Positions 35,907 through 44,913 of a stretch of DNA of 58,925 nucleotides are shown piece by piece (within the stretch, counting starts at the first letter, position 1; each line of letters opens with the position of its first letter). The stretch is from CAYUYV01 sp964522525 (GTDB lineage Bacteria; Pseudomonadota; Alphaproteobacteria; JAJFIK01). Location of the stretch: positions 1 to 58,925 of the forward strand of contig CAZFWG010000019.1 in the NCBI GenBank assembly GCA_964522525.1, written 5' to 3'. Both the position numbers and the translations under genes were made by a program. The notes beneath the pieces are model-generated. The model did not search any database. It was not told the origin of the DNA and worked only from the letters and a program-made list of their open reading frames with translations.

Positions 35907-36982
35907 CCCGACGCACCACCCTGTCTGTTCTCTTTGCCCTGATCACCCTTCTTTGCGCGGTCGGTGTCGCCATGAGCGTGCGCGGCCAGGGGCCGGCGGA
36001 AAGGACCATCCGCATCGGTTTTCTCGGCTCGCCGGAGGATGAGGATTATGACGGTTCCCTTGTCTTCAAGGACTATGTGGAAAGCCGGACCAACGGGCGC
36101 ATCCGTGTGGAGATTTTCCCCTCAGGACAGTTCTGCGGCAACGAACGGGAATGCATCGAAGGATTGAAGAGTGGCATTCTCGATGTGCACATGACGGTCA
36201 CCGGCGGGCTTGGCAACATTTTCGGGCCCGGACAGGTTCTGGATCTGCCCTATGCGCTTCGGGATGACCGGGTGGCCGAATGCCTGTTCGACGGGCCGAT
36301 GGTGGATGCGCTCCGCGAAGCGGTCTTGGCCGGTGGCCATAATATGCGTCTCATGACGATTTCGAACACCGGCGGCTGGCGTAACTTCGCGACCGTGGGA
36401 CGCCCCGTCCGGCGGCCGGAAGATCTCAAGGGCCTGAAGATCCGCACCACGCCCGCGCCGCTTCAGCAGGAACTCGTCCGTATGCTGGGGGCCAATCCCA
36501 CACCCATTGCCTGGTCCGAGCTTTATACCGCCTTCGCCACCGGCGTCGTCGAGGGCACCAAGAACGGCGTCCAGGACATCGTGGGCATGAATTTTCATGA
36601 CCACATCCGCTATATGATCCTGGACGGACATTCCTATATGGGCGCGCTTTGGTGGTTCTCGGAACCCTCCTGGCAGAAGCTGTCGCCGGCGGATCGCCGG
36701 ATCGTCTATGACGGCTTTCAGCACCTAAAGACCGTCACCCGGGCCTTGCCCATGCGCCGTCAGATTGCCGCTTATGAGACCTTCAAGGAATCGGGGGGAC
36801 AGATCTATGCACCGAGCCCAGAAGAAAAGCAGGCCTTCCGGGCTGCAACCGCCGGCATGCGTGATTGGTTCGTGCGCAGCTATGGGGCGACATGGCTCGA
36901 GCGCATGGACCGGGAGGTGCGTGCCTGCGAAGCGAAAGTGGACGGGGAATTCAACGCGGCGGCTGATATGCCAGGGTCATAG
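35903..36982 (+). CDS. dctP: TRAP transporter periplasmic substrate-binding protein (DctP)
   Basis: A 359-residue secreted binding protein. Signal peptide: LSVLFALITLLCAVGVAMS. Mature features of the DctP family: IRIGFLGSPEDED, IFPSGQFCGNERECIEGLKSG, PEDLKGLKIRTTPAPLQQELVRMLGANP with the conserved carboxylate-binding Arg, and WSELYTAFATGVVEGTKNGV. It binds an organic acid in the periplasm and docks on DctQM. It lies last in the operon; the more usual order puts dctP first. Ligand not predictable. Confidence 0.94.
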   Translation: MTRRTTLSVLFALITLLCAVGVAMSVRGQGPAERTIRIGFLGSPEDEDYDGSLVFKDYVESRTNGRIRVEIFPSGQFCGNERECIEGLKSGILDVHMTVTGGLGNIFGPGQVLDLPYALRDDRVAECLFDGPMVDALREAVLAGGHNMRLMTISNTGGWRNFATVGRPVRRPEDLKGLKIRTTPAPLQQELVRMLGANPTPIAWSELYTAFATGVVEGTKNGVQDIVGMNFHDHIRYMILDGHSYMGALWWFSEPSWQKLSPADRRIVYDGFQHLKTVTRALPMRRQIAAYETFKESGGQIYAPSPEEKQAFRAATAGMRDWFVRSYGATWLERMDREVRACEAKVDGEFNAAADMPGS

Positions 36983-37274
36983 GCGGGGTGTATCAGCCCC
37001 TTACACCCAGTTTTGAGCGAGTTATGCACAGATTTAACAGCCTCGTAACTAGACGGCGTCCGCCCTTGGTTCGATATTCTGCACCGGTTCATTCTTACCA
37101 ATTGTACGGATGAGGGTTTCACCCTTGCCCGTCGCGGGGTAAGAACCGGATCGGGGGATTTGACAACCAGAACTATGGGGACGGGGATACGCCATGAAAA
37201 GCGAGGGACGACTTTCCGCACAAGGCCTATCCCTGATGAAGGGTACGCGCAGTGCGCCGAGTAAAGGGGACACC

Positions 37275-37547
37275 ATGACCGCCATGTATGACCGCAAACC
37301 GGGCTTTGATCCGATTTCCCGTTTCGAGGAATTGGCAAACGAAGTCGAAGAGCTTTCTCACATTGTTCAAATCATGGCCCAGGGCACGGAAAACCGCGCC
37401 CATGGCAAGGCGCTCCACGCGCTGGCCAAGCACTTGGAGCGGGTTGCTGAGGAAGGTCTCGTCGTGGCGCGGGAAGGCAGCAAGTCCGCCCCCCGCAAGA
37501 TCGAACTGCCCTCCGCGTCTTCCGCCCGGGAAAAGGCCGGTACCTGA
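37275..37547 (+). CDS. small alpha-helical hypothetical protein
   Basis: A 90-residue soluble protein. ATG at 37275 with AAAGGGG upstream; an in-frame ATG at 37194 would add 27 residues. Residues 15-65 are amphipathic helix, possibly a short coiled coil (FEELANEVEELSHIVQIMAQ, then LHALAKHLERVAEEGLVVAR); the tail is basic and polar. No family recognised. It is a lone gene after the TRAP operon; the 290 bases before it should hold its promoter. Confidence 0.55.
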   Translation: MTAMYDRKPGFDPISRFEELANEVEELSHIVQIMAQGTENRAHGKALHALAKHLERVAEEGLVVAREGSKSAPRKIELPSASSAREKAGT

Positions 37548-37615
37548 TCCGGCGGAATGATCCGCCCAGACAGTGTCGAAGACTGGACGCGCCCCGTCGA
37601 GATTTCTCGCGTGTC

Positions 37616-37992
37616 GTGAACAATGTGGTGCTGGTGGTGTGTCTAACCATCGGCACCGCCATGGCGGAAGCGGAAAATGCTCCGTCCGCCGCTCTGTCGC
37701 CCGTCTGCGGCTTTGAGACGAACGCACCGCATTGTCCGTCACCTTTGTGACTGAGCCAGCGCGGCGCGACGGCATGCCTGTCGTGGTCCAAGGTGAGCAT
37801 AGCGTCAGCCTTCACAGCGTCCGGGGCCGGGAGCTGTGGCGTGCCGATGGGTTGGCCCGTTTCATCGTCGGCATCGCCGCCCATAAGGAACCCCTTGGCA
37901 AGGCCTTTGCCCAAGGCGCGCTTGCGGTGTTCTTGCCCCTCGGCGGGGTTGATCTCTACAGGTTTGCAGACGTGAAAGACGCCCTGCATTAA
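37616..37992 (+). pseudogene. possible frameshifted small exported protein
   Basis: Two overlapping frames. The first, from a GTG at 37616, reads like a signal peptide (MNNVVLVVCLTIGTAMAEAE) followed by a Cys-containing stretch and stops at 37750. The second, open from 37732 to 37992, continues with coding-like GC-rich third positions (MPVVVQGEHSVSLHSV, LARFIVGIAAHKEPLG, AVFLPLGGVDLYRF). One base inserted or deleted in the 37732-37750 overlap would fuse them into about 124 residues. A perfect hairpin spans the stop codon. No family recognised, and a sequencing error cannot be told from a real mutation. Confidence 0.25.
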
Positions 37993-37999
37993 GGGCGTC
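37978..37999 (+). terminator. 8-bp hairpin at the end of the small ORF
   Basis: Perfect arms GACGCCCT (37978-37985) and AGGGCGTC (37992-37999) around GCATTA; the TAA stop lies in the loop and second arm. No T-run follows, so termination would be Rho-assisted or weak. Confidence 0.4.
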
Positions 38000-38270
38000 C
38001 TCGTCTGGATCTTGGTTCGTTTCGCCTGTGTCCCTCCACAAAGGTGGGTGGGGGTTAACGGACCGATAAGCCCCTTCTCCGAAACTGCGTCCTGTCCGTG
38101 GACCGTGGCCGCATGGGGACGTTGCGCCTGCGGGCGTCCTGTCTTCACGGAATAGCGCGACCTCGAAACACAGTTGACCTCTCCGCGCGGCCGGAAAACC
38201 GGTTTGCTTAACACGCTGCCTTGCCTGTGGTGTCCCAGGATGGTGTGGAGAAAGGGAATGGCAAAGAACA

Positions 38271-39890
38271 ATGAGCATTCGTGCCCATGTCCTTCTTCTC
38301 CTGGCCGGTTTTGCGGGACTGGCCTTGTTCGCCAGTGTCCTGGATGTTGTCTATCTGGTCCGGGCCAAGGGGGCGGATCGTGTCAAATCGGATCTGGTCC
38401 AGCATGTTTCACAGGCCATCGACCTGCGCTTCGCACTTGAGCGTGCCAATGCCAGGACGGATCAAGAAAATCTAAAGGCTGACCTTTCCCGATCCCTGGG
38501 GAAAGTCCAGGAAATGCTTGGTACGGACCATGTCCGCCGCGTTGTCGGCGGCGAGGACGGGCATGAAGGGCTCGATACCGTGCACGCCGTCGTGTCCGCC
38601 TATCTGGATGGAACAGAGGACGCCGACAAGACCGGCGATCAACTCGATGGGGCCTTGACCCGGACATTGGCTTACGTCCAGACCGGGGCGGCCAAGGGTC
38701 GTCAAACCGTGCGGACCAGGGCGCTGTGGATCCGGCTCGGTCTTCTCTGTCTGCTCGTCTGTGCATTCGTCGTTGCCTATTGGTCGCTCACCCGATCCGT
38801 TTCCCGCCCGTTGGATGACATCGGTAACGCGGTCGACGCGCTCGCCGGGGGCGATCTGGATACCTTTGTTCCCCATATCGACAAGTCTGGAGACGTGGGC
38901 CGTTTGGCGCGCGCCGTTTATCGGTTCAAGCAGGAGACGCGGGAGAACGCCCGCTTGACCGCCCAACAGTCGAGCTACAAGACCTCCCTCCGACGCCAGC
39001 AGCAGACGCTCCTTCTTTCCCTTGCGGAGCGTTTCGAAAGCGAGATCGGACAGATCACGAACACCTTGGCCTCCGGCGCGGCACAGCTATCCGCGACGGC
39101 CCAATCCGTGGCCAATGATGCCTCTTCCGCCGCGGAGCGGGCGGACGCGGCACGTGTGAAAGCGGACCGGAGCCGGGACGATGTCGCCTCCGTCTGCGAG
39201 GCCGGGCAACGCATTCGGCAGACATCGGATGACATGTCCGCCTCGATTGAGGACGTCGTCGGCAAGATCGAGACGCTGATCGGGACCGTGGCCCATGCCG
39301 GCAAGACCTTCAGCGACCTCCAGCAGGCGTCAAGCAGCATTCACGGTGTCGTCACCCTGATTGCCGAGATCGCCGAGCGGACAAATCTCCTCGCGCTCAA
39401 TGCCACGATCGAGGCCAGCCGGGCCGGGGAGGCCGGTGCGGGATTTGCCGTGGTTGCCCGCGAGGTCAAGTCACTGGCGCGGCAGACCGGGAGCGCCACC
39501 AATCAAATCAGTGAGCAGATTGATATCATGCTCGACCAGATCAGGCAGAGCAGCGATGCCATGGCGGCCCTCGATAAGACCGCAGGGAGTGCTGCCCAAT
39601 CGGCCCGCGGGATCTTTGGCGCAGCCCACGGACAGACTCAGGTGGCCACTGATGTCAACCAGTCGATTCAGGCATCGGTGAAAAGAATAGACGGCATTTT
39701 GGGCGATATGGGTCAAATATCGTCGACCATCTGTGCCACCCGCGACTCGACTCGCCAGCTTGAGGCGGCGGCCTCGGAGATCGAGCGCATGGGCGTCTGT
39801 CTCACCAACGAAACACGTGACTTCCTGGAACAGATCCGCGAGGAGGGGCATCTGGGAGACAAGGATGAGGGCGAAATTCACCTCTTTTGA
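38271..39890 (+). CDS. methyl-accepting chemotaxis protein
   Basis: A 539-residue chemoreceptor. First membrane segment at about 7-29, a short periplasmic helical domain (about 30-155), second segment near 158-178 (LGLLCLLVCAFVVAYWSL), HAMP domain (RPLDDIGNAVDALAGGDLDT), then the coiled-coil signalling domain with the hairpin tip (ERTNLLALNATIEASRAGEA, then GAGFAVVAREVKSLA). The C-terminus lacks the CheR/CheB-tethering pentapeptide (xWxxF). No cheA, cheW or cheY is nearby. It is convergent with, and 28 bases from, a CheB-CheR fusion kinase, which may methylate and demethylate it (inference). Confidence 0.95.
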   Translation: MSIRAHVLLLLAGFAGLALFASVLDVVYLVRAKGADRVKSDLVQHVSQAIDLRFALERANARTDQENLKADLSRSLGKVQEMLGTDHVRRVVGGEDGHEGLDTVHAVVSAYLDGTEDADKTGDQLDGALTRTLAYVQTGAAKGRQTVRTRALWIRLGLLCLLVCAFVVAYWSLTRSVSRPLDDIGNAVDALAGGDLDTFVPHIDKSGDVGRLARAVYRFKQETRENARLTAQQSSYKTSLRRQQQTLLLSLAERFESEIGQITNTLASGAAQLSATAQSVANDASSAAERADAARVKADRSRDDVASVCEAGQRIRQTSDDMSASIEDVVGKIETLIGTVAHAGKTFSDLQQASSSIHGVVTLIAEIAERTNLLALNATIEASRAGEAGAGFAVVAREVKSLARQTGSATNQISEQIDIMLDQIRQSSDAMAALDKTAGSAAQSARGIFGAAHGQTQVATDVNQSIQASVKRIDGILGDMGQISSTICATRDSTRQLEAAASEIERMGVCLTNETRDFLEQIREEGHLGDKDEGEIHLF

Positions 39891-39918
39891 CGCGATGCCC
39901 CGCGGATCTTATCCGTAC

Positions 39919-42900
39919 TCACCTGTTGCGGGTGCCGCCGGATTTCAGATTGGGCAGCTCAAAGATGAAACGCGCCCCCTCGGAATGGGCCGTGTCCAAC
40001 CAGATCCGTCCACGATGGATTTCGACAATGCGCCGGCAGGCCGCAAGACCGATCCCGGTGCTGTTGTCGTCGTCGCTGGTGTGGAGGCGACGGAAAACCT
40101 GAAAGATGTCCTCACCATGGGCGGCATCAATGCCCATGCCATTGTCCGTGACGGCGATACGCCAGATGCCCCGGCCTCGCTTGGCGGAAAAGGTGACGAC
40201 GGGACGGACTTCGCGACGGTATTTCAGCGCATTCTCGATCAGGTTCTGCATCAACATGGTCAAAAGCGTGGGGTCCCCGAACACTTTAGGCAGATCATCG
40301 ATGCCCATGATCTCCGGATCTTCCGAGTCGATCATATCGTTCAGATTGGCCACCGCATCCCGCGCCGATTGGGCCAGGGCGACCGTCTTGAATTGCCCTG
40401 ATTTCTGGATCCGGCAATAGGCCAGCAGGCTGTCGATCATGGTCCGCATGCGCCCGGAACTGTCAAGGATCTGGTCCAGAAGCTCGGCCTTGTCCGGTGG
40501 CAGCGAGTCGGCGGCCTGTTTCCTCAAGAGCCCGGCAAATGCCGTGATATGGCGCAAAGGCGCCTTCAGGTCATGGGAAATGGCGAAGGCAAACTGCTCC
40601 AGATCCCGGTTCGAGGTGGCGAGATCCGCCGTTCGATCCCGCAACTCCGCCGCCGCCGCTGTTTGTTCCGTCACATCACGACCGATCATGATGCCGACGG
40701 GATGGCGGGTGTCGCTGCGTCGATCCGTGTCAAAAGAGATTTGGGCATCATAGGTCGTTCCATCATAGCGCAGCAGAAACGTGGCATGCTTGCGCTGGGG
40801 TTCGACCTGTTCCATCAGCTTGGCGAGGCGGCTTTCGGAGTATTCCGGCAGCAGCTCCTTGATGGATTTTCCGTACATCTGGTGGGCCGGAAACCGGAGA
40901 TTGTTCACCGCCCTCTTGTTGGCAAAGCTGATTTCAAGGGTCTTGGGATCAAAAAGGATCACTTCGTCTTCGATCCGATCGAACAGGCGTTCGACCATCT
41001 CGAGATGCGCCAGGTCTTCATCCATCGCGTGGCGCAGGCTGCTGAGGTTGCGCATAATGAGCGCGAATCCATCGACGAAATCTTCGGCTTCGATGAGCGG
41101 TTCCAGGACGGCCAGGATGGTCTGGCCCGTCTGCCCAAGGACGAATTGGGTTTCCTGCGGTTTGCCCGCGAGGGCCGCTTCCACGCTGGGCGCCAGAGCG
41201 GCATAGGTCGCTGAATCGAGGATCTCGCTGAGCGAGCGTCCCACAAGTTCGTCCAAACCCGGAAAGTAGTTCTCCGGGGGTTCGGACGGCGCGCTCTGGA
41301 TGACCTCTTGATTGTCGACATAGGCCACGAATTCCGGAGATGCCTTGATGACCGCCCTCAGGATACCCTCATTGTGCTTTCGGACACCCTCCGACTGGAT
41401 GATATCCTCCGCATCAAGAATGACTCGATGCCATAGCGGCTCCTGGCCGCCTTCGGCCGTGGTATATTGCGCGCGGCACTGAACATAGCGCCAGCTTTGG
41501 CTTTCGGCATGCCAAAGGCGGTAGGTCGTGGCCCGTTCGCCCGTTGAGGACTTTGCCTTGCGCGCCTTGTCCGGATCGGTCCAGATTGCGCGGATGCGTC
41601 CGCGATCGGCTTCGTGAACGGCGTCGAGCCAGCCGAAACCCTTGGCGTCCTCGAAGCTCTGGCCGGTGAAGGCTTCCCATTCCGGTTGCGGTTCGGTGAA
41701 CAGACCGTCATTGTCATTGCTGACGAGGATGGCCTTCGACAGGGCAAGAACCTGACCGTAACGATCCTGGTAGCGCCGCGCGTCGAGTTCCGCCGTCTTG
41801 ACCCGGTCGATATTGATGGCCGCAAGGACCACGCCCGCGCCGTCATGGGCCGCGTCATGGGCAACGCAGCGCATCAGCCACCAGGAACCATCCTCAAACT
41901 GATATTCGCTTTCGATAATGGTGTCCTGATTGATCGCCCGGGTGATCATTTCCGTGGCATGGAAGCTCTGGAACTGCGTGCGCAAATCCCCGATGCGCCG
42001 TCCCACGTCCTCCGCGATCAGGCCGAACAGACGCTCAGCGCCCGAGGTGAAGCGCCGGATCACATGATCCCGATCGACAAAAATCACGCCCACATCGACC
42101 GCGCGCAGCAGGGACTCCATGTCCCGGTGCACAATGGTCAGTTTTTCGTTCTGGCGCAGATATTCCGCATTGACGGAATGCAGTTCCTCGTTGACAGAAC
42201 TCAGTTCCTCATTGGTCGACTGGAGTTCCTCGTTCGAGGCCATCAGCTCTTCATTGGATGACTGAAGTTCCTCGTTGGAGGTCTCGATCTCCTCGATCGA
42301 GGCCTGAAGGCTCTCGCGGGTGCGCTTGAGGTCTTCCTCAAGGGTGGCGATCCGCTCCCTGGAGGCATCGCTCAGCTCGAGTTGAATGACCTCGTCATTC
42401 TTCTCCGCTTTCGGCCCTTCGAGGGATTCGAAGATGACCACGAAATGGGAGGTTTCACTGTCCGGTTTCTCGAACAAGGGCTGAATGCTGATCTTCACCC
42501 TTTCGCCATGCGCTTCCGCCTCCCGCAAGGCCAGGTCGGGAAAGATGATATCCTTGCGCTCCCGGCGACAGCGCTCGATTCCGGTTGCAAGCGGGGCCCG
42601 AAGCGCCGGATCCACGAGTTCAAGAATGTCGAGGCTGACCGCGCCTTCGGGCGGACGCAGATAATTTCGTCCCTGACCGATCGCATGGACCAATTGGCGG
42701 TCCACGGTGATCAGGGCGCAAGGCGGGCCATAGCGCTTGAGCATGGCCAGATAGGCGGGCATCAACGCATTGCTGCGCTGCCGGGTGACATTACGGACGC
42801 TGGGGTCATGGAGGATCGGATGGCGCAACCCGCTTGAGGTCGGTGGCGATGACAATGAAATCGTGCGGCTGTTGGCCTTCCGGAAAATGCGCCAATGGGC

Positions 42901-44391
42901 GTCGATCGGAACGAAATACTGCTCGAGTTCGCCCAGGCTCTCCGAGGGACCCAGAAACAGCAACCCGTCCTGGGCGATGGCAAAATTGAAAAGGGCCAGG
43001 ATCCGTTCCTGCCAGTCGGTGTTGAAATAGATCAGGACATTCCGACAGCAAATCAAATCGATCTTGGTGAACGGGGGGTCGCGCATCAGGTCGTGGGGCG
43101 CGAAGATGACGCTCTTTCGGATTGCGGCGTCGATCTGATAGCTGTCCGAGTCGATTTCCCGGAAATAGCGGTCACGGATGGTTTCGGGAACACCCACCAT
43201 TTCATGGGACGCGTAAATGCCGCGTCCGGCCTTTTCCAGGAAATCTCGCCGGATATCCGTTGCGAAGATCTGGACCGGGATCTCCATGTTCAGCGCCTTT
43301 CGCGCATCCTCCACCATGATGGCGATGCCGTAGGCTTCCTGACCCGTCGCGCAGCCCGCAACCCAGATGCGCAGCGGTGCGCTCGCCCGGATCCTGGCCT
43401 TGAGCAGCGGCTCGATGGTCTTGGTGCGCAAGACGTCGAAGGCTTCCGCGTCGCGGAAGAAACTCGTCACGCCGATCAGGAGGTCGTCGGACAGATGTTT
43501 GGCCTCTGAGGGATCCTGGGCGAGGAGGGTGATGTAGTCATCCAGGGTGGCGCAGCTACGGGCCGTCATGCGCCGGCTGATCCGGCGTCGGAACGTGGTC
43601 AACTTGTAGCCGGAGAAATCGATATCTTCCGATCCGTACACCAACTGCATGATCTGGCGGTATCTGACATGATCCTCGTTGGTGTCGGTCGACGGCTTTT
43701 CACGACGTGGCGCCGTCGCCTGTGCGTGGCCGAGAATAGCCTCGCCCATATCGGCGGGAGGCACGACGCCGTCGGCGGCACCCGTTTGAATGGCGGCCGA
43801 GGGCATGCCATCGAACGCCGCCGTCTCCGGCGACTGGGCAAGGACATATCCGCCCGCGATCTTGACCTGCTGGACGCCCTTCGCGCCGTCGCTGCCCGAT
43901 CCGGACAGAATGACGGCAATGGCCCGACTGCCCCATTCGCGCGACAGGGCCAACAGGAACGTGTTGATCGGCAGGGGCGCCTTGTCGTTTGCTTCCCGGT
44001 CGGACAAATAAAGGCGGCACCCGGCGATGATCATTTCCTTGCCCGGAGGAATGACATAGACCTCGTTCGGACTGACGAGCATGCCTTCCTCGACAAGGCG
44101 CACGGGCATGCGTGTGCGCCGGGCCAGCAATTCGTCGAGCAGACTTTTGAAGTCCGGCGACAAATGGGTGATCACGACATAGGCGAGACCGGCCGTGTCC
44201 GGAAGATTGCCGAACAGCGCCTCCAGGGCCTCAAGCCCGCCCGCCGATGCGCCGATGGCGACAAGGAGGCTCGGGGTCTGGGGGCCGTCTGGGGCAGGGT
44301 CCGGTTCAGCCGGGGGTGCGGGGGAGGGAGAAGATTCCGTCGCCGGGTCCACCTGACGCAGGGTCAGGGCTTTGGGCTGTTTTTTCGACAC
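39919..44391 (-). CDS. CheB-CheR-PAS-histidine kinase fusion protein
   Basis: A 1490-residue cytoplasmic multidomain protein. In order: CheB-type methylesterase (about 42-225; Ser49 in AIGASAGG, His76 in THLSPD, Asp168 in SGSGSDGA, all catalytic residues present, without the usual receiver domain); CheR-type methyltransferase (about 240-500; SAM motif WVAGCATGQEAYGIAI); a long coiled coil (about 680-760) of repeated SNEELxS heptads; at least three PAS-like domains (770-1250); HisKA with phospho-acceptor His1273 in ISHDLKAPL; and HATPase (N box NLIENALKY, G boxes DNGMGID and GIGLAACRRI). It can be expected to sense through PAS domains and signal by phosphotransfer, but no response regulator gene is adjacent. 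Confidence 0.94.
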   Translation of the reverse strand: MSKKQPKALTLRQVDPATESSPSPAPPAEPDPAPDGPQTPSLLVAIGASAGGLEALEALFGNLPDTAGLAYVVITHLSPDFKSLLDELLARRTRMPVRLVEEGMLVSPNEVYVIPPGKEMIIAGCRLYLSDREANDKAPLPINTFLLALSREWGSRAIAVILSGSGSDGAKGVQQVKIAGGYVLAQSPETAAFDGMPSAAIQTGAADGVVPPADMGEAILGHAQATAPRREKPSTDTNEDHVRYRQIMQLVYGSEDIDFSGYKLTTFRRRISRRMTARSCATLDDYITLLAQDPSEAKHLSDDLLIGVTSFFRDAEAFDVLRTKTIEPLLKARIRASAPLRIWVAGCATGQEAYGIAIMVEDARKALNMEIPVQIFATDIRRDFLEKAGRGIYASHEMVGVPETIRDRYFREIDSDSYQIDAAIRKSVIFAPHDLMRDPPFTKIDLICCRNVLIYFNTDWQERILALFNFAIAQDGLLFLGPSESLGELEQYFVPIDAHWRIFRKANSRTISLSSPPTSSGLRHPILHDPSVRNVTRQRSNALMPAYLAMLKRYGPPCALITVDRQLVHAIGQGRNYLRPPEGAVSLDILELVDPALRAPLATGIERCRRERKDIIFPDLALREAEAHGERVKISIQPLFEKPDSETSHFVVIFESLEGPKAEKNDEVIQLELSDASRERIATLEEDLKRTRESLQASIEEIETSNEELQSSNEELMASNEELQSTNEELSSVNEELHSVNAEYLRQNEKLTIVHRDMESLLRAVDVGVIFVDRDHVIRRFTSGAERLFGLIAEDVGRRIGDLRTQFQSFHATEMITRAINQDTIIESEYQFEDGSWWLMRCVAHDAAHDGAGVVLAAINIDRVKTAELDARRYQDRYGQVLALSKAILVSNDNDGLFTEPQPEWEAFTGQSFEDAKGFGWLDAVHEADRGRIRAIWTDPDKARKAKSSTGERATTYRLWHAESQSWRYVQCRAQYTTAEGGQEPLWHRVILDAEDIIQSEGVRKHNEGILRAVIKASPEFVAYVDNQEVIQSAPSEPPENYFPGLDELVGRSLSEILDSATYAALAPSVEAALAGKPQETQFVLGQTGQTILAVLEPLIEAEDFVDGFALIMRNLSSLRHAMDEDLAHLEMVERLFDRIEDEVILFDPKTLEISFANKRAVNNLRFPAHQMYGKSIKELLPEYSESRLAKLMEQVEPQRKHATFLLRYDGTTYDAQISFDTDRRSDTRHPVGIMIGRDVTEQTAAAAELRDRTADLATSNRDLEQFAFAISHDLKAPLRHITAFAGLLRKQAADSLPPDKAELLDQILDSSGRMRTMIDSLLAYCRIQKSGQFKTVALAQSARDAVANLNDMIDSEDPEIMGIDDLPKVFGDPTLLTMLMQNLIENALKYRREVRPVVTFSAKRGRGIWRIAVTDNGMGIDAAHGEDIFQVFRRLHTSDDDNSTGIGLAACRRIVEIHRGRIWLDTAHSEGARFIFELPNLKSGGTRNR

Positions 44392-44913
44392 GGAAGAGGG
44401 GCTCCGAAAAAGGGAATGATCGATTAACCAATCAAGTGTGTTTTTGGTTTAGGGGCATCCAATAGCGACAATGCCGTCCTGGCAGGGAAACTTTCAACAA
44501 AAACTTGATCTTCTCTGCAGGAAACGTGACCAGACCGTGCTCAAGACAGGTAAACTGGTGTGTCTGTGCGGTCTGTGGAAAACGGGGGTAAATAAAACTC
44601 CATCCGCCACGCTACCGTCGTCCTCGAGAAAACTATCGTTTGTCGCGGGTATCGGGTTGTATTCTGTTTGGCATCGAGGCGTTTTGCTTTGCCGTGGCGC
44701 ACTGAGCATTGGAAGAAGCACACGAAAGACGCCGCATGTTTGATCGGCGTGTCAGGACGGCAGGCTGTCGCCGTATCGGGGCGGGGGATCGCCGCTGGTT
44801 TCGATCCACGCCTGCGTGTGCGCTTCGGCCTTTCGTTCTCCTTGCGAAAGCCTCTAAAGTGCAGGGCATGACCGTGGGAAGCCGCGGCACACGCAACCAT
44901 GGAGGAGGTCGAC
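44392..44913. other. divergent intergenic region, fusion kinase / aldehyde dehydrogenase
   Basis: About 520 bases with no credible gene. AT-richer than average at 44395-44460, near the kinase start, including dyad arms AACCAA (44426-44431) and TTGGTT (44444-44449). No RNA gene recognised. Confidence 0.45.

Larger units (their letters stand above)
37548..38270. other. region with no confident intact gene
   Basis: About 720 bases between the small helical protein and the chemoreceptor. It holds the possibly frameshifted ORF pair at 37616-37992 and a hairpin at its end. From 38000 to 38270 I see nothing beyond the chemoreceptor's leader. Long minus-strand frames here are low-complexity shadows. 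Confidence 0.5.

Noticed and set aside
38055..38069. CtrA-like TTAA-N7-ATAA before the chemoreceptor (and TTAA-N7-TTAC at 48491-48505 before mucR)
   Set aside because: Each has one mismatch to the half-site pair; several such matches are expected by chance in a window of this size, and no -35 overlap could be shown.
44426..44449. AACCAA/TTGGTT dyad before the fusion kinase
   Set aside because: Six-base arms with a 12-base spacer in AT-rich sequence; no second copy and no regulator nearby, so not claimed as an operator.
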